This document shows positions 21,906 through 33,460 of a DNA stretch of 64,000 nt, piece after piece; the first letter of the stretch is position 1; each line of letters opens with the position of its first letter. Both the position numbers and the translations under genes were made by a program. Source of the stretch: Henricia sp. BOLD:AAB3569 (taxonomy: Eukaryota; Echinodermata; Asteroidea; Spinulosida; Echinasteridae); contig JBBELK010000827.1 in the NCBI GenBank assembly GCA_037783545.1, positions 124,001 through 188,000 of the forward strand, read 5' to 3'. A model generated the notes under the pieces. The model did no database searches. It was not told where the DNA came from and saw nothing but the letters and a program-made list of their open reading frames with translations.

Positions 21906-24883
21906 GTCAGAATGGAGGCAAAGCAAGAGATTTACAAGTGCAGCAAGTGTTATAAAGGAGAATTGCTACAGGATGCTTGCTCAGGGACTCATCGCACGCT
22001 TTAAATGTGCCAACGCTGCAGCGCCAAAGGTGCTCTATGCTGACAACAACTGTTGTAGGTATGTGAAATATTTTTTGCTTATATGTACATATAAGTAATT
22101 TGCCGCCATATCAGCTTTTCACCAGGGTCATAGTGCACAGCCATTATTACCAGGAAATTATCAGAATCATTTCTCTTCATGGGGAACACAATGCTGACCC
22201 CTCGAACATACAACTCCAATCAATAGACGCGATACGTAACCGCTTGACCATCATGGTTCATGTTTGTTTGCCGAGGTGCTTTCAAATTTAATTCCTGTGT
22301 TTGTGTGTTTTAAACTGTACTAATACTTTAATTCATCAACAATGACGTGTTCATTGACTTTAAAATGCAAAGTATTAAGGGTGTGTGTTCTCTTGTGAGC
22401 AATTTTGTTGCTCAAACAATCACTTTGGCAAACAATTCTATGAAGTGTGCTTATTTTCACTATACAGATTTATATGGGATAAGGTGGAAATGGTTATCAA
22501 TTCTGTCTGCATTTGTTTCAGGGATAGCGGGACCTCATGGCTTGAATCCCTCTTCCAAGACTGGAGTGATGATGGTATATGGTCATCAGACTTGACATTT
22601 GGCACTGGCTCCACCGGTGGGATGCTGTTGTGATAAAGCAGTCACATGCCAAGTATGGAGTGTTCATCAGTGCTCTAGCTGGTGCAGTACTGGCATACAA
22701 CAAACATGACATGGACCAACTCATCCAAGCCATCCGCAAAGGGAACAAGGACTTCTCGCAGTACAGTGATAAAGAAATGCTGTCTTTCGTCAAGCCACAT
22801 CAGGCATCAGCTGATGTGTGTCGAGTGACACGTGGTGTCCAGGTAAGCTGATGTTGTTATTTTGGGCATATTTTCATTTCAAGAACTTGATATTAAGAAC
22901 GATATATCAGTGTTCTCCAACTATACAATTTAAAGCTTGGCGGCAGGGTACCGAACATGATTGTACATGTATACACACGTATATACACATGTAAATATAC
23001 ATGTAAATATATATGAAAATACATGTATGTACATGTATATATACATGTGCATGCGACTTCTAAAGCATGGCGGGCGCCGCGGAAAGGATGGCGGGCCACC
23101 AGGCTTGTTTTACATGTTGGAGAACACTGTCTATTATGCATTAAATGCATCAAAACACATTGTTGATCTTCGAAATTGGTCTCTGCATTGTGAAAACTTT
23201 TACCTTCATCAGTTAATGAGGATTTGAGATGTTGCAAATTGTGAAAGATCAGTGACTTTTTACTGTTTATTTTCCTTTATCACACAGGAGACAAGAATGT
23301 GGAATTTGAAAACTAAAGGAATCATGATTACTTTAAATTAGTGCATTTACACAGTTTTCTTGCTTGTTTTCTGCAGGAGAGTGCATTTGCTGTCGAGTAC
23401 ATCCTGGAAGAGTTCAAGGGTCCAGCTGGTCTAGACATCGATGGTATCCCTTTGTTCAAGTCTCCAGAAGCTGTCAATAAGCATTGGGCTAATGCCAGTA
23501 AACATCTGAGTTGCATGCAGGTAAGGTTGCACAATGGGTCATTACATACACAGCGAAATTCCTACAGCCCACTGATTGACAAACAATAGTTGAGTTACAA
23601 CACCAGCACTGTATCGGTATCGGTACTGTACTCCTGTGCCCAACTGAATTGTAACGACACCGTAACGCTCCTGTACCGGTATCGGAACTTCGCAGGCTAC
23701 CGGTGATGTAACTGGACTAATGTTTTTCAATGAGCAGGTCGTATGAATTTTGCTGTGTTTAAGTATCAAACTTTTGTATGTGTGTCCCCATATCTTTTTA
23801 AGCCCTATACTTCATTTTATAACCAAATAATGCAGTGGTATAATGATGCAATGATGGTAAAGAACCCTGATAAACTTTATAGAAAGTTAAATGTTGATGA
23901 TTTCCAACTTGTTCCAAATGAGAAGGTCTGGCTTACTTATAAAAGACCCCAATGTATGTTCATAATGTTTAAACAATAAATTCTCAATGAAAATGTCAAA
24001 TTAACAATTTATGATTTAAAATATCAAAATACTTTAGAATGTAAAAACATTGTATGTAATTGGAATTATCCAAATTGTTTTCAATATTTTCAGGATCCAC
24101 CAAATATCCAGCTGTACGTGGCGACCAAGGTTGTTACTATCAATGGGGTAAAGCTGAACAAGTACAGGTGTCGAAGAGGCAGCAACTCCTTGGAAGGGCT
24201 CCATGCCCACTTATTTAAAGCCATCCCTTCGAAGCGATGTGGAATAATTCCTTTCCAGGTTAGCATGTACATTAACATTGATGGGGTATATTATGTCCAG
24301 TCAGAATTATAAAGTAGCATCACTTGTGTAATGGTGCATGGTGTGACAAATTTAAGAAATCCTGTTCAGTGGGTATACACACGCGATGCCACTTTGTACT
24401 TCTAAGTAGACTTGGTATAGAGTATGCAATCAATCAGTCAGAACAGATGGATAATTAATAAACAAAGCACCAATTTTGTATGACAGGTCTGAGACAACTG
24501 AAGCACATGGTTGCTGGTTCCACTCCACGGTCAGAAAACATGAGCACTAGTCTATTTGGATAATAATGTTGACTTCTGAATAAAGTTGTCTAAACCCTGA
24601 TGAAAGACAGATTTAGCTCTATGTTGAGTGACATAGTAATGCGTACAGTTGATATTGTATTGACTCCTTCGTTCTTTCATTCCTTTGTTCTATCTGTAAA
24701 AGGTACACACCATCAAAGGCCAAGACTGTTGGTAGTAATCAGAAAATGTTCACCTTATGTCCAACAACCAACAAATCAACTACACCTGGATTTCAGCAGG
24801 AAGTGTATGACAATTATGAACATTTTAAGAGAAGGGTGGATGAAGAGCTGGAGAGGAGGAAGAGTACCGGTTCACAGAACTAA
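21906..24883 (+). CDS. Transposase-derived uncharacterised protein gene, partial, with one frame break
   Basis: Exons: 21906-22058, 22522-22842, 23377-23520, 24094-24258, and tentatively 24703-24883. The peptides match a metazoan family of uncharacterised proteins resembling RNase H-fold DDE transposases: PKVLYADNNCC (first D), VIRLDIWHWLHRWDAVV (second D), AGLDIDGIPLFKSPEAVNKH, KHLSCMQ, DPPNIQLYVATK and YRCRRGSNSLEGLHAHL (candidate E). In the second exon SWLESLFQDWSDDG is in one frame and VIRLDIWHW in another. This net one-base change near 22565-22580 may be a real disruption or a sequence error. The last exon reads in phase only if another exon lies between 24258 and 24703; it opens YTPSKAKTVGSNQKMF and stops at 24881. 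The 5' exons are not identified. Function is unknown: it could be a domesticated gene or a decayed transposon copy. Confidence 0.65.
22961..23050. repeat. TACATG/ATACAC simple repeat
   Basis: A degenerate TACATGTATA and ATACACATGT tract inside an intron of the transposase-derived gene. Confidence 0.7.
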
Positions 24884-25430
24884 GTTCTACTTTTAAAGTA
24901 TGTTCCGCCTTTATCTTTTAGCTTTTGTAGCTGGAAGCAGTTTTCCATTTTGATGGGATATTTTTGAGATATGAGAAGAATTTGTCAACATTACCATTGT
25001 TAATGCATGACATTGTTTGTTTTTGATCGGTTCTTGCAAATAGTTCGGTCAAATAGAATGTGGTTTTCAGCTACCATTAGTTAAAGGATGATGGTGTTTG
25101 CATATTTACATACAAGTATGACTGTGGCTTTAATACTTCCTTAAATAGTTAGTCTACTAGATTTTGCAGCATTTGTTCATACTGCTTCTCTAGGAATTTT
25201 GTCTACAAAGTCTATGGGAGGTTGCTAACTACATGGAAAAGAAAGGAAATAACAAAATATGTCTTCACAGGGATGTAAACAATAGAATGGGTGCGGAGTG
25301 AAGACTGGTGCATACTCCGTGTGTGTTACATCCATCCGGTTGGGGCAAAATGTCCGCCTACTTCGGAAATAGTACAGAAATATTATCATATTTTGATGTA
25401 CCATACGTAATTTTTCACACAAAGTGGGTG
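24884..25430. other. Intergenic, nothing recognised
   Basis: Region after the transposase-derived gene with no recognised gene or repeat. Confidence 0.4.
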
Positions 25431-25945
25431 AAGGGAGGGAGGGGTAAACCATACAGATGCAGTGTAGCTCCACTTGCAGTACATGGTAAGAAATCAATGC
25501 TAGGTTATGTGGTGTATGTACTGCAGGTTGGATTATACTGAAGACAGTACAGTAGGCCCTATTCATTAGAATAGAAGGGGGAGAGAGAGAGGTAGGGAGG
25601 GAGGGGTAAACCCTACTGACTCCAGTGTAATCCCACTTGCAGTACATGCTAAGAGATCAATTCCAGGTTATGTGGTGTATAGGCATGTGTACTGCCGGTG
25701 GGATTATTCTGAAGTCAGCGGGTCTATACGGTATACACGCAGAGGAAGCACACATCCTGGGGTGGGGGTGAGGGAGGGAGGGGTAAACTGTCCTGACTCC
25801 AGTGTAGACCCACTTGCAATACATGCCAAGAGATCAATGCCAGGTTGTGCTGTGTATGTACTTTGAGTGGGGTTATGCTGGAGTCAGTACGGTATACATG
25901 GGAGGGAGTAGGCCTTGCCAACACATGGGGTGGAGAGGGAGGGAT
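25431..25945. repeat. Tandem repeat, about 165-175 bp x 3
   Basis: Units start near 25433, 25597 and 25772, each opening with GGGAGGGAGGGGTAAAC, continuing through CCACTTGCAGTACATG and AGATCAATGCCAGGTT, and ending near GTATACA. A partial fourth start is visible near 25925. Open frames on both strands follow the repeat and are not treated as genes. Confidence 0.75.
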
Positions 25946-27289
25946 GGGTACATGAAAGTGAAAACCTACTGTCCAATCCAATAGAGAATAATTTTTGTAG
26001 ATTAACAGTATTGTTCTTGTCACAAACTTTCTCTTGTTTTAAAGAGAATGCATAAGAGGTGAAAACAAATAAAATACTTGTCTTTTAAAATCTACACTGT
26101 GTTGTGCTTTTAATGATTTTAATAATCATTTTTAATTTTAAAATGACAGAGCTATGATTTTAATATGAGGAGCTATTTTCTCTCTTAAAGCAAGACTCAG
26201 TTTAGATATCAGTTTAAATCACTCAATTTTTTTTATATTGAAGTTCATACAAGTTAAACACTGATTTAACCACTAAAGTTTATACAAAGTGATTTCAAAC
26301 ACTGATACAAGTTAAACTCTGTAAACATTTGCATCCACAATTCTAAATTTGTAATGATTTTGGTAAATTTGGGCAGACATTAGCCATAAGCTAATGTAAC
26401 ATACGAAATAAGTTGTGTTCTCTATTTGTGCGAGTGTTCTCGTAGAGATGGTGTATGTTACGGTAGAGGCCGAGAGCGGTTAAGGCACAAAGAATTGATA
26501 CACGGAGGAGTTCAGCTAAGCGGAGAAACAATGATTTATTCTCAAGAACTCGATTCAACCCGGTACAATGTATGAGATGAAACCACAGAACATACGGCTG
26601 TAAACAGCTTATGGGTATGTCTGGGTATAGAAGAGTAACTTAGTACATGAACTGAAGATCTCTGAAACCTCAGAACATACGGCTGTAAACAGCTTATGGG
26701 TATGTCTGGGTATACAAGAGTACCTTAGTACATGAACGGACGAATCTGACCAATCTGACTAGAATGGTAAAATGCGGACATTTTATAATATTTCAGAGGG
26801 TCACCTCTGGAGGAAAATAGAGTATGATGTCATATAAGGAAAACATAACTGATATGACATCATTTCCAAGTAAAGGCATGCTGACCTAATGGTCAGTCCG
26901 GGGAATACCCCTGTGAGGTCACTTATGACCATACAAGGCTAAAACCACAGACTTAGGAATGTTGTGTGGGTTTTCCTTGTCAGCCAGTGTATATAGAGAC
27001 CTTGAGACCTTGAAGTGATTTATACAACCTGTTGTGCTAGTGTGGGTCATTTCAGGGGGCAGTCTAAAGTTTGGTCTTACACTAATTAATAAGATAAACA
27101 ATGCTTAAACATGTCGTGAATGGGGACGCTGACGCGTTAAAGAGGCTTTTATGGTTGTAACAATAGTTACATCTATAATTTTGCCTTTTGAAATCACCGC
27201 CACCTTTTACAAAGGTGATTTTCGGTGATCTAGGTGGTGATTTCCGGTGATCGGGTCCCAGGGAAGGTCCTCGGGGGAGGGTCGTAACC
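25946..27289. other. AT-rich flank of the 5S array with an 85-bp duplication
   Basis: At 26583-26752 a segment of about 85 bp (ACATACGGCTGTAAACAGCT and on to TTAGTACATGAAC) is present twice in tandem. Near 27195-27260 imperfect GGTGATTTTCGGTGAT repeats and their complement form a hairpin just before the array begins. No gene recognised. Confidence 0.5.
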
Positions 27290-27463
27290 CATTCCCAGGT
27301 GGTCTCCCACCGAAGTACTGACCGAGCCCAACGTTGCTTAACTGCGGTGATCAGACGGGAACCGGTGTATTCAATGTGGTGTGGACGTAGACGAATGGTT
27401 AAAAGGTTTACGTAATTGTAAACGTTTACCGATGAACAATATTTTACTAGACAAAAAAAAAGT

Positions 27464-27581
27464 GCCTACGACACTCGGTATTCCCAGGTGGTCTCCCATC
27501 GAAGTACTGACCGAGACCAACGTTGCTTAACTGCGGTGATCAGACGGGAACCGGTGTATTCAAGGTGGTATGGTCGTAGAC
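27464..27581 (-). rRNA. 5S rRNA-like gene, second unit from the array edge
   Basis: Full 118-nt unit. The - strand starts GTCTACGACCATACCAC and ends GTCGTAGGC, so the terminal helix (first nine against last nine bases) pairs with one G-T wobble as in animal 5S rRNA. The internal control region is recognisable (GCAGTTAAGC, and GGGAGACCACCTGGGAATAC). Confidence 0.75.
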
Positions 27582-28946
27582 GAATGCTAAAAAGGTTTGC
27601 GTAATTTTAAACGTTTACTGAAGAACAATATTTTACTCGACAAAACAAAAATGCCTACGACACTCGGTATTCCCAGGTGGTCTCCCACCGAAGTACTGGC
27701 CGAGCCCAAGGTTGCTTAACTGCGGTAATCAGACGGGAACCGGTGTATTCAATGTGGTGTGGACGTAGACGAATGCTTAAAAGGTTTACGTAATTGTAAA
27801 CGTTTACCGATGAACAATATTTTACTAGACAAAACAAAAGTGCCTACGACACTCGGTATTCCGAAGTGGTCTCCCACCGAAGTACTGACCAAGCCCAACG
27901 TTGCTTAACTGCGGTGATCAGACGGGAACCGGTGTATTTAATGTGGTATGGTCGTAGAAGAATGCTTAACAGGTTTACATAATTGTAAACGTTTACTGAA
28001 GAACAATATTTCACTCGACAGAACAAATTTGCCTACGATACTCGGTATTCCCAGGTGGTCTCCCAACGAAGTACTGACCGAGCCCAACGTTGCTTAACTG
28101 CGGTGATCAGACGGGAACCGGTGTATTCAATGTGGTGTGGTCGTAGACGAATGCGCAAAAGGTTTACATCAATGTAAACGTTTACCGAAGAACAATATTT
28201 TACTCAAAACAAAAGTGCCTACGACACTCAGTATTCCCAAGTGGTCTCCCACCGAAGTGTAAACGTTTACTGAAGAACAATATTTTACTCGACAGAACAA
28301 AAGTGCCTACGACACTCGGTATTCCCAAGTGGTCTCCCACCGAAGTACTGACCGAGCCCAACGTTGCTTAACTGCGGTGATCAGACGGGAACCGGTGTAT
28401 TCAATGTGGTATGGTCGTAGACGAATGCTTAAAAGGTTTACATCAATGTAAACGTTTACCGAATAACAATATTTTACTCAAAACAAAAGTGCCTACGACA
28501 CTCAGTATTCCCAAGTGGTCTCCCACCGAAGTGCTGACCGAGCCCAGCGTTGCTTAACTGCGGTGATCAGACGGGAACCGATGTATTCAATGTGGTATGG
28601 TCGTAGACGAATGCTTAAAAGGTTTACATAATTGTAAACGTTACTGAAGAACAATATTTTACTCGACAGAACAAATTTGCCTACGACACTCGGTATTCCC
28701 AGGTGGTCTCCCAACGAAGTACTGACCGAGCCCAACGTTGTTTAACTGCGGTGATCAGACGGGAACCGGTGTATTCAATGTGGTGTGGTCGTAGACGAAT
28801 GCTTAAAAGGTTTACATAAATGTAAACGTTTACCGAAGAACAATATTTTACTCAAAACAAAAGTGCCTACGACACTCAGTATTCCCAAGTGGTCTCCCAC
28901 CGAAGTGTAAACGTTTACTGAAGAACAATATTTTACTCGACAGAAC

Positions 28947-28950
28947 AAAA
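28947..28950 (-). terminator. Pol III T-run terminator (example unit)
   Basis: The - strand reads GTAGGCACTTTTGTTC, so a TTTT lies three bases after the mature 3' end. The same GGCACTTTTGTT follows most units; some have a longer or slightly changed run. Confidence 0.6.
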
Positions 28951-28952
28951 GT

Positions 28953-29070
28953 GCCTACGACACTCGGTATTCCCAAGTGGTCTCCCACCGAAGTACTGAC
29001 CGAGCCCAACGTTGCTTAACTGCGGTGATCAGACGGGAACCGGTGTATTCAATGTGGTATGGTCGTAGAC
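28953..29070 (-). rRNA. 5S rRNA-like gene, near-consensus copy
   Basis: 118 nt, near the majority sequence of the whole array. Compared with textbook animal 5S it keeps GTCTACGACCATACCAC, TCTGATCACCGCAGTTAAGC and CCTGGGAATACCGAGTG. It differs at ACTTCGGTGGG, where animals usually have ACTTGGATGGG. In helix II, base 18 cannot pair with base 60 (A against C), a feature shared by the copies compared. RNA polymerase III would read it from the internal control region and stop in the TTTT that follows. Confidence 0.75.
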
Positions 29071-30527
29071 GAATGCTTAAAAGGTTTACATAAATGTAAA
29101 CGTTTACTGAAGAACGATTTTTTTCTGGACAAAACAAAAGTGCCTACGACACTCGGTATTCCCAAGTGGTCTCCCACCGAAGTGCTGACCGAGCCCAGCG
29201 TTGCTTAACTGCGGTGATCAGACGGGAACCGATGTATTCAATGTGGTATGGTCGTAGACGAATGCTTAAAAGGTTTACATAATTGTAAACGTTACTGAAG
29301 AACAATATTTTACTCGACAGAACAAATTTGCCTACGACACTCGGTATTCCCAGGTGGTCTCCCAACGAAGTACTGACCGAGCCCAACGTTGTTTAACTGC
29401 GGTGATCAGACGGGAACCGGTGTATTCAATGTGGTGTGGTCGTAGACGAATGCTTAAAAGGTTTACATAAATGTAAACGTTTACCGAAGAACAATATTTT
29501 ACTCAAAACAAAAGTGCCTACGACACTCAGTATTCCCAAGTGGTCTCCCACCGAAGTGTAAACGTTTACTGAAGAACAATATTTTACTCGACAGAACAAA
29601 AGTGCCTACGACACTCGGTATTCCCAAGTGGTCTCCCACCGAAGTACTGACCAAGCCCAACGTTTCTTAACTGCGGTGATCAGACGAGAACCGGTGTATT
29701 CAATGTGGTATGGTCGTAGACGAATGCTTAACAGTTTACATAATTGTAAACGTTTACTGAAGAACAATATTTTACTCGACAGAACAAAAGTGCCTACGAC
29801 ACTCGGTATTCCCAGGTGGTCTCCCAACGAAGTAGGCCTACTGACCGAGCCCAACGTTGCTTAACTGCGGTGATCAGACGGGAACCGGTGTATTCAATGT
29901 GGTGTGGTCGTAGACGAATGCTTAAAAGGTTTACATCAATGTAAACGTTTACCGAAGAACAATATTTTACTCAAAACAAAAGTGCCTACGACACTCATTA
30001 TACTCAAACTTCAAAGGAAACACAGAGAGACTGCCAGGTTTTGTGTGTATCTTGCCACAGCTTCAATGTTTTAATCAACGTTACAACCGGAATACCAAAG
30101 ATTAAGGGCAAACCGGTAACCTAACATTAATCATTATGCGGTACCCATGACCACAAAAAAACAGCAACGTGATTGTGATACCCAAGACCACAGTTCAGAA
30201 ACAAGTAGTGATACCCAATGACCACTATCAACAACGGCCGTTGTGTAAGCAAATAAAATCCAACAAAATTCAGTAAAGAACAACAAATGTGCTAAACTTG
30301 AGCACTTGATAACCACACTTAATTGCCCCTCCTGTGAGGCTCAATCATGTCAAAATCAACTAGCAAAATACAATATGCAGCCCCTACCGCTGGCACATGA
30401 AGTAGGGGTATAGCCCGAGTGGAACATCACAGGCTATAAATTCAAGAATAAATGTTTGGAGTTGTTTGATCTCCCCATTGGTTATAAAACTGGATAAGCC
30501 CGTGTGGCACCTCACGGGCACATTAAC

Positions 30528-31803
30528 CCAGCTAACACATAACGTTCTGCGAACGTTCGCTGAATGTTCGTTTTTGGTCACGTTCGTTTTGAACGTCGAG
30601 GGGACGTTCCCCGAACGTTCGTGGAAGTTACGTTCGTCTTGAACGTCTAGGGGACGTTCTGCCGACGTTTGAATCTAACGTTAGACTATAACGTTCTAAA
30701 AACGTTATTTAACAACGTTCGGAGAACGTTTGTTTTTAGACACATTCGTTTTGAACGTCGAGGGGACGTTCTGTGGACGTTTGAATCTAACGTTGCACTA
30801 TAACGTCCTAAGAACGTTTTTTAATAACGTTCGGAGAATGTTCGTTTCTGGTCACGTTCGTTTTAAACGTCGAGGGGACGTTCTGTGGACGTTTGGATCT
30901 AACGTTGCGATATAACGTTCTAAGAACGTTTTTTAATAATGTTCGGAGAAAGTTCGTTTTTAGTCACGTTCGTTTTGAACGTCGAGGGGACGTTCCGCGG
31001 ACATTTGAATCTAACGTTACACTATAACGTTCTAAGAACGTTTTTTAATAACGTTCTGAAAAAGTTCGTTTTTGGTTAGTTTGTTTTGAACGTCGAGGGG
31101 ACGTTATGCGGACGTTAGAATCTAACGTTGCAGTGTAACGTTCTAAGAACGTTCCGAGAACGTTATTAACAAAGCAGATTGCGTGGAGAAATTTTTTCCG
31201 TAAATTTCACGAAAAAATGCGTTGTTTTAAGCTTTACGTTGTAACCACGCTCTGCATGATTTCAAGTGTATGTACTTTTGTATTTAAAACACATCTATAG
31301 TCTAAAAAGGTAAGATTTGCAAGAAATAATATTTAAAAATGTGGTTTCCAATGTCCGCCATTACCGCCAACTGTGACTACATACGAAGGAAATTCAAGGA
31401 GTATATATACAAAGCGTACTTACTATACGTAGTAAGAGGAAGTGACTGGTATCAAGAGCACTGGACTGCAGGTGAGAGATTAGTTAATATGTAAATAACA
31501 CATTGAAAATAGTCCGATTACGTCATGATTACATCACAATTGCGTCACAGTAAAGCAGTTGTAAGTTCAATTGATACGTCCTCTGAACGTCTTTTTGTAA
31601 CGTTCGTTTCTAACGTTCAGAGGACGTCCAGAGAACGTCCCCCGTACGTTCGCGGAACGTTCGGAGGACGTTAGCTTTGAACGTGCCGAGGACGTCCAGA
31701 AAACTCCACACAATTACGTTCCCCGGACGTTCATTCCTAACGTTCCGTGAACGTTCAGCTAACGTTCGGGGAACGTTCGGGGGACGTTATTTGGTTAGCT
31801 GGG
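30528..31803. mobile_element. Harbinger-type non-autonomous element with internal minisatellite
   Basis: The ends CCCAGCTAAC and GTTAGCTGGG are perfect inverted repeats, flanked by TAA on both sides. The empty site is visible in the sister repeat at 32872 onward (CACATTAAGTTCCG), which proves insertion with a 3-bp TAA duplication, as PIF/Harbinger elements make. The interior is largely a minisatellite of about 110 bp rich in AACGTT (about five units, 30580-31150) plus related sequence at 31580-31790. It encodes no transposase. Confidence 0.85.
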
Positions 31804-33013
31804 TAAGTTCCGTTATGATAACATTAGTTTTTATTTAAACCTATCGATTTACCAAATCAGTATGGAGCTCGAACCCTTCTGAGGCATCAAAATTTGCCAA
31901 CTGTTTCCCAAAAGCCAATTAAAAGTCAACTTAGAATTGTCCTGCTTCCCTCCAGCACAGGAGGAATGTAGGGGAGGTGGTGGGATTTTTGTTGAAGCAA
32001 ACGTTGATGTTAATTGATTGAAGTCGTGACTGAAAATGGCGATTTCCGCAAAGCTGCTGATTCATTGCGCAGTCTCGCTGCAACCCCTTGCGCTGATTGG
32101 TTGACGCAGGATCCTTGCAGGGCTCATAAAAGGGAGACGTGTTATCTCACGTCCGCAATGGCCGTGCACGACCGTAAAGGCCGGGAGTTTGCACACGGCA
32201 CGCAAGCAATGCCAACACTCCCCAGGATCCCTAATTTGCATACTGCAGCAGGGCACCCTCAGAAAGCGTCTACCACGCAAGCAAATTTTCGAGCAGGTTT
32301 TTCGTGTAGTATAATAAATTTTACCCATGATGTGGTAAAATGTCTTATACTCAAACTTCAAAGGAAACACAGAGAGACTGCCAGGTTTTGTGTGTATCTT
32401 GCCACAGCTTCAATGTTTTAATCAACGTTACAACCGGAATACCAAAGATTAAGGGCAAACCGGTAACCTAACATTAATCATTATGCGGTACCCATGACCA
32501 CAAAAAACAGCAACGTGATTGTGATACCCAAGACCACAGTTCAGAAACAAGTAGTGATACCCAATGACCACTATCAACAACGGCCGTTGTGTAAGCAAAT
32601 AAAATCCAACAAAATTCAGTAAAGAACAACAAATGTGCTAAACTTGAGCACTTGATAACCACACTTAATTGCCCCTCCTGTGAGGCTCAATCATGTCAAA
32701 ATCAACTAGCAAAATACAATATGCAGCCCCTACCGCTGGCACATGAAGTAGGGGTATAGCCCGAGTGGAACATCACAGGCTATAAATTCAAGAATAAATG
32801 TTTGGAGTTGTTTGATCTCCCCATTGGTTATAAAACTGGATAAGCCCGTGTGGCACCTCACGGGCACATTAAGTTCCGTTATGATAACATTAGTTTTTAT
32901 TTAAACCTATCGATTTACCAAATCAGTATGGAGCTCGAACCCTTCTGAGGCATCAACATTTGCCAATCGCGAGAAGCGCGACCCACAGAAAAATTCGGGC
33001 TCATACAAGAAAC

Positions 33014-33430
33014 TTAGAGCAGTGACAATATGCAGCAGCGCAAATTCCCCCGAAATGCGGTGTTGCCCTCAAGAGAGAGGTGAACCCCGTCCCGTCGGTA
33101 GAGGTTATGAGCAGACCCATGAAATTGTGGGTGCTCAAGCACATGGATTCCAAGTCCACGGCAATGTGACCTGGCCCAACAATTAGTTGCACGTCGAATA
33201 TGTTCCATTGATCTTTGCGAATTGGCGCCAAAATAAAAAAAAAGTCGTGGCAAAATGCAAGACCAGACCAGTGTGGTATTGGGAAACATATTTCGACACT
33301 CTGCCAGCAAGATGGCAATTCTTTGCCGAATCGAAAAGAAATCGACTTGCCCCAAGTCATTGGACCCAATGTGCAAAATAATGATGCGCGCGGAACCAAC
33401 ATCGCCTAACAAACTGGGCAATTCATGCAA
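33014..33430 (-). pseudogene. SGNH-hydrolase-like fragment of the fossil retroelement
   Basis: The - strand encodes a fragment with IIILHIGSNDLGQ, WSCILPR and YRRDGVHLSLEG, which are the GxND block and the late DGxHLS block of SGNH/GDSL hydrolases. Domains of this kind are known as an extra gene in Ngaro-type retroelements. It is a broken remnant of the element at 29998-33460, not a host gene. Confidence 0.6.
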
Positions 33431-33460
33431 GTGTGCTCCACTTTGCCCTTTCCATCGGAC

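Larger units (their letters stand above)
27290..29997 (-). repeat. 5S rRNA-like tandem array, block 1
   Basis: About 14 units, complete and partial. The basic period is 189 bp: a 118-nt 5S-like gene plus a 71-bp spacer. The left edge starts inside a gene (ATTCCCAGGTGG at 27292). Three short units near 28255, 28911 and 29553 keep only the 3' third of the gene, joined directly to the spacer palindrome. A block of about 640 bp is duplicated (28502-29140 against 29144 onward). The right edge is the fossil retroelement at 29998. Confidence 0.9.
29998..33460 (-). mobile_element. Fossil YR retroelement, Ngaro-like, 5'-truncated
   Basis: This element interrupts the 5S array. Read on the - strand it shows an SGNH-hydrolase-like coding fragment, then a repeat of about 622 bp (32345-32966), a unique block of about 444 bp (31901-32344), then the same repeat again (29998-31900, carrying a 1.28-kb DNA transposon inside). 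The order coding region, B1, A2, B2 is the split direct repeat pattern known for Ngaro-type tyrosine-recombinase retrotransposons, some of which carry an SGNH hydrolase gene. The reverse transcriptase, recombinase and 5' A1 repeat are absent. It is clearly broken. The two B repeats are nearly identical, so insertion was not ancient; the family call is inferred from layout and the SGNH fragment. Confidence 0.6.

Noticed and set aside
25225-26023. Open frames on both strands over 60-140 codons
   Set aside because: They follow the 165-175-bp tandem repeat and have no homology.
26461-26490. tRNA-like start (GGCCGAGAGCGGTTAAGGC) resembling the A box of tRNA-Leu or tRNA-Ser
   Set aside because: No matching B box, anticodon arm or acceptor pairing follows within tRNA length.
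32014-32421. 135-codon + strand open frame
   Set aside because: It runs from the unique block into a terminal repeat of the fossil retroelement, has no recognisable domain, and lies opposite to the coding strand of that element.
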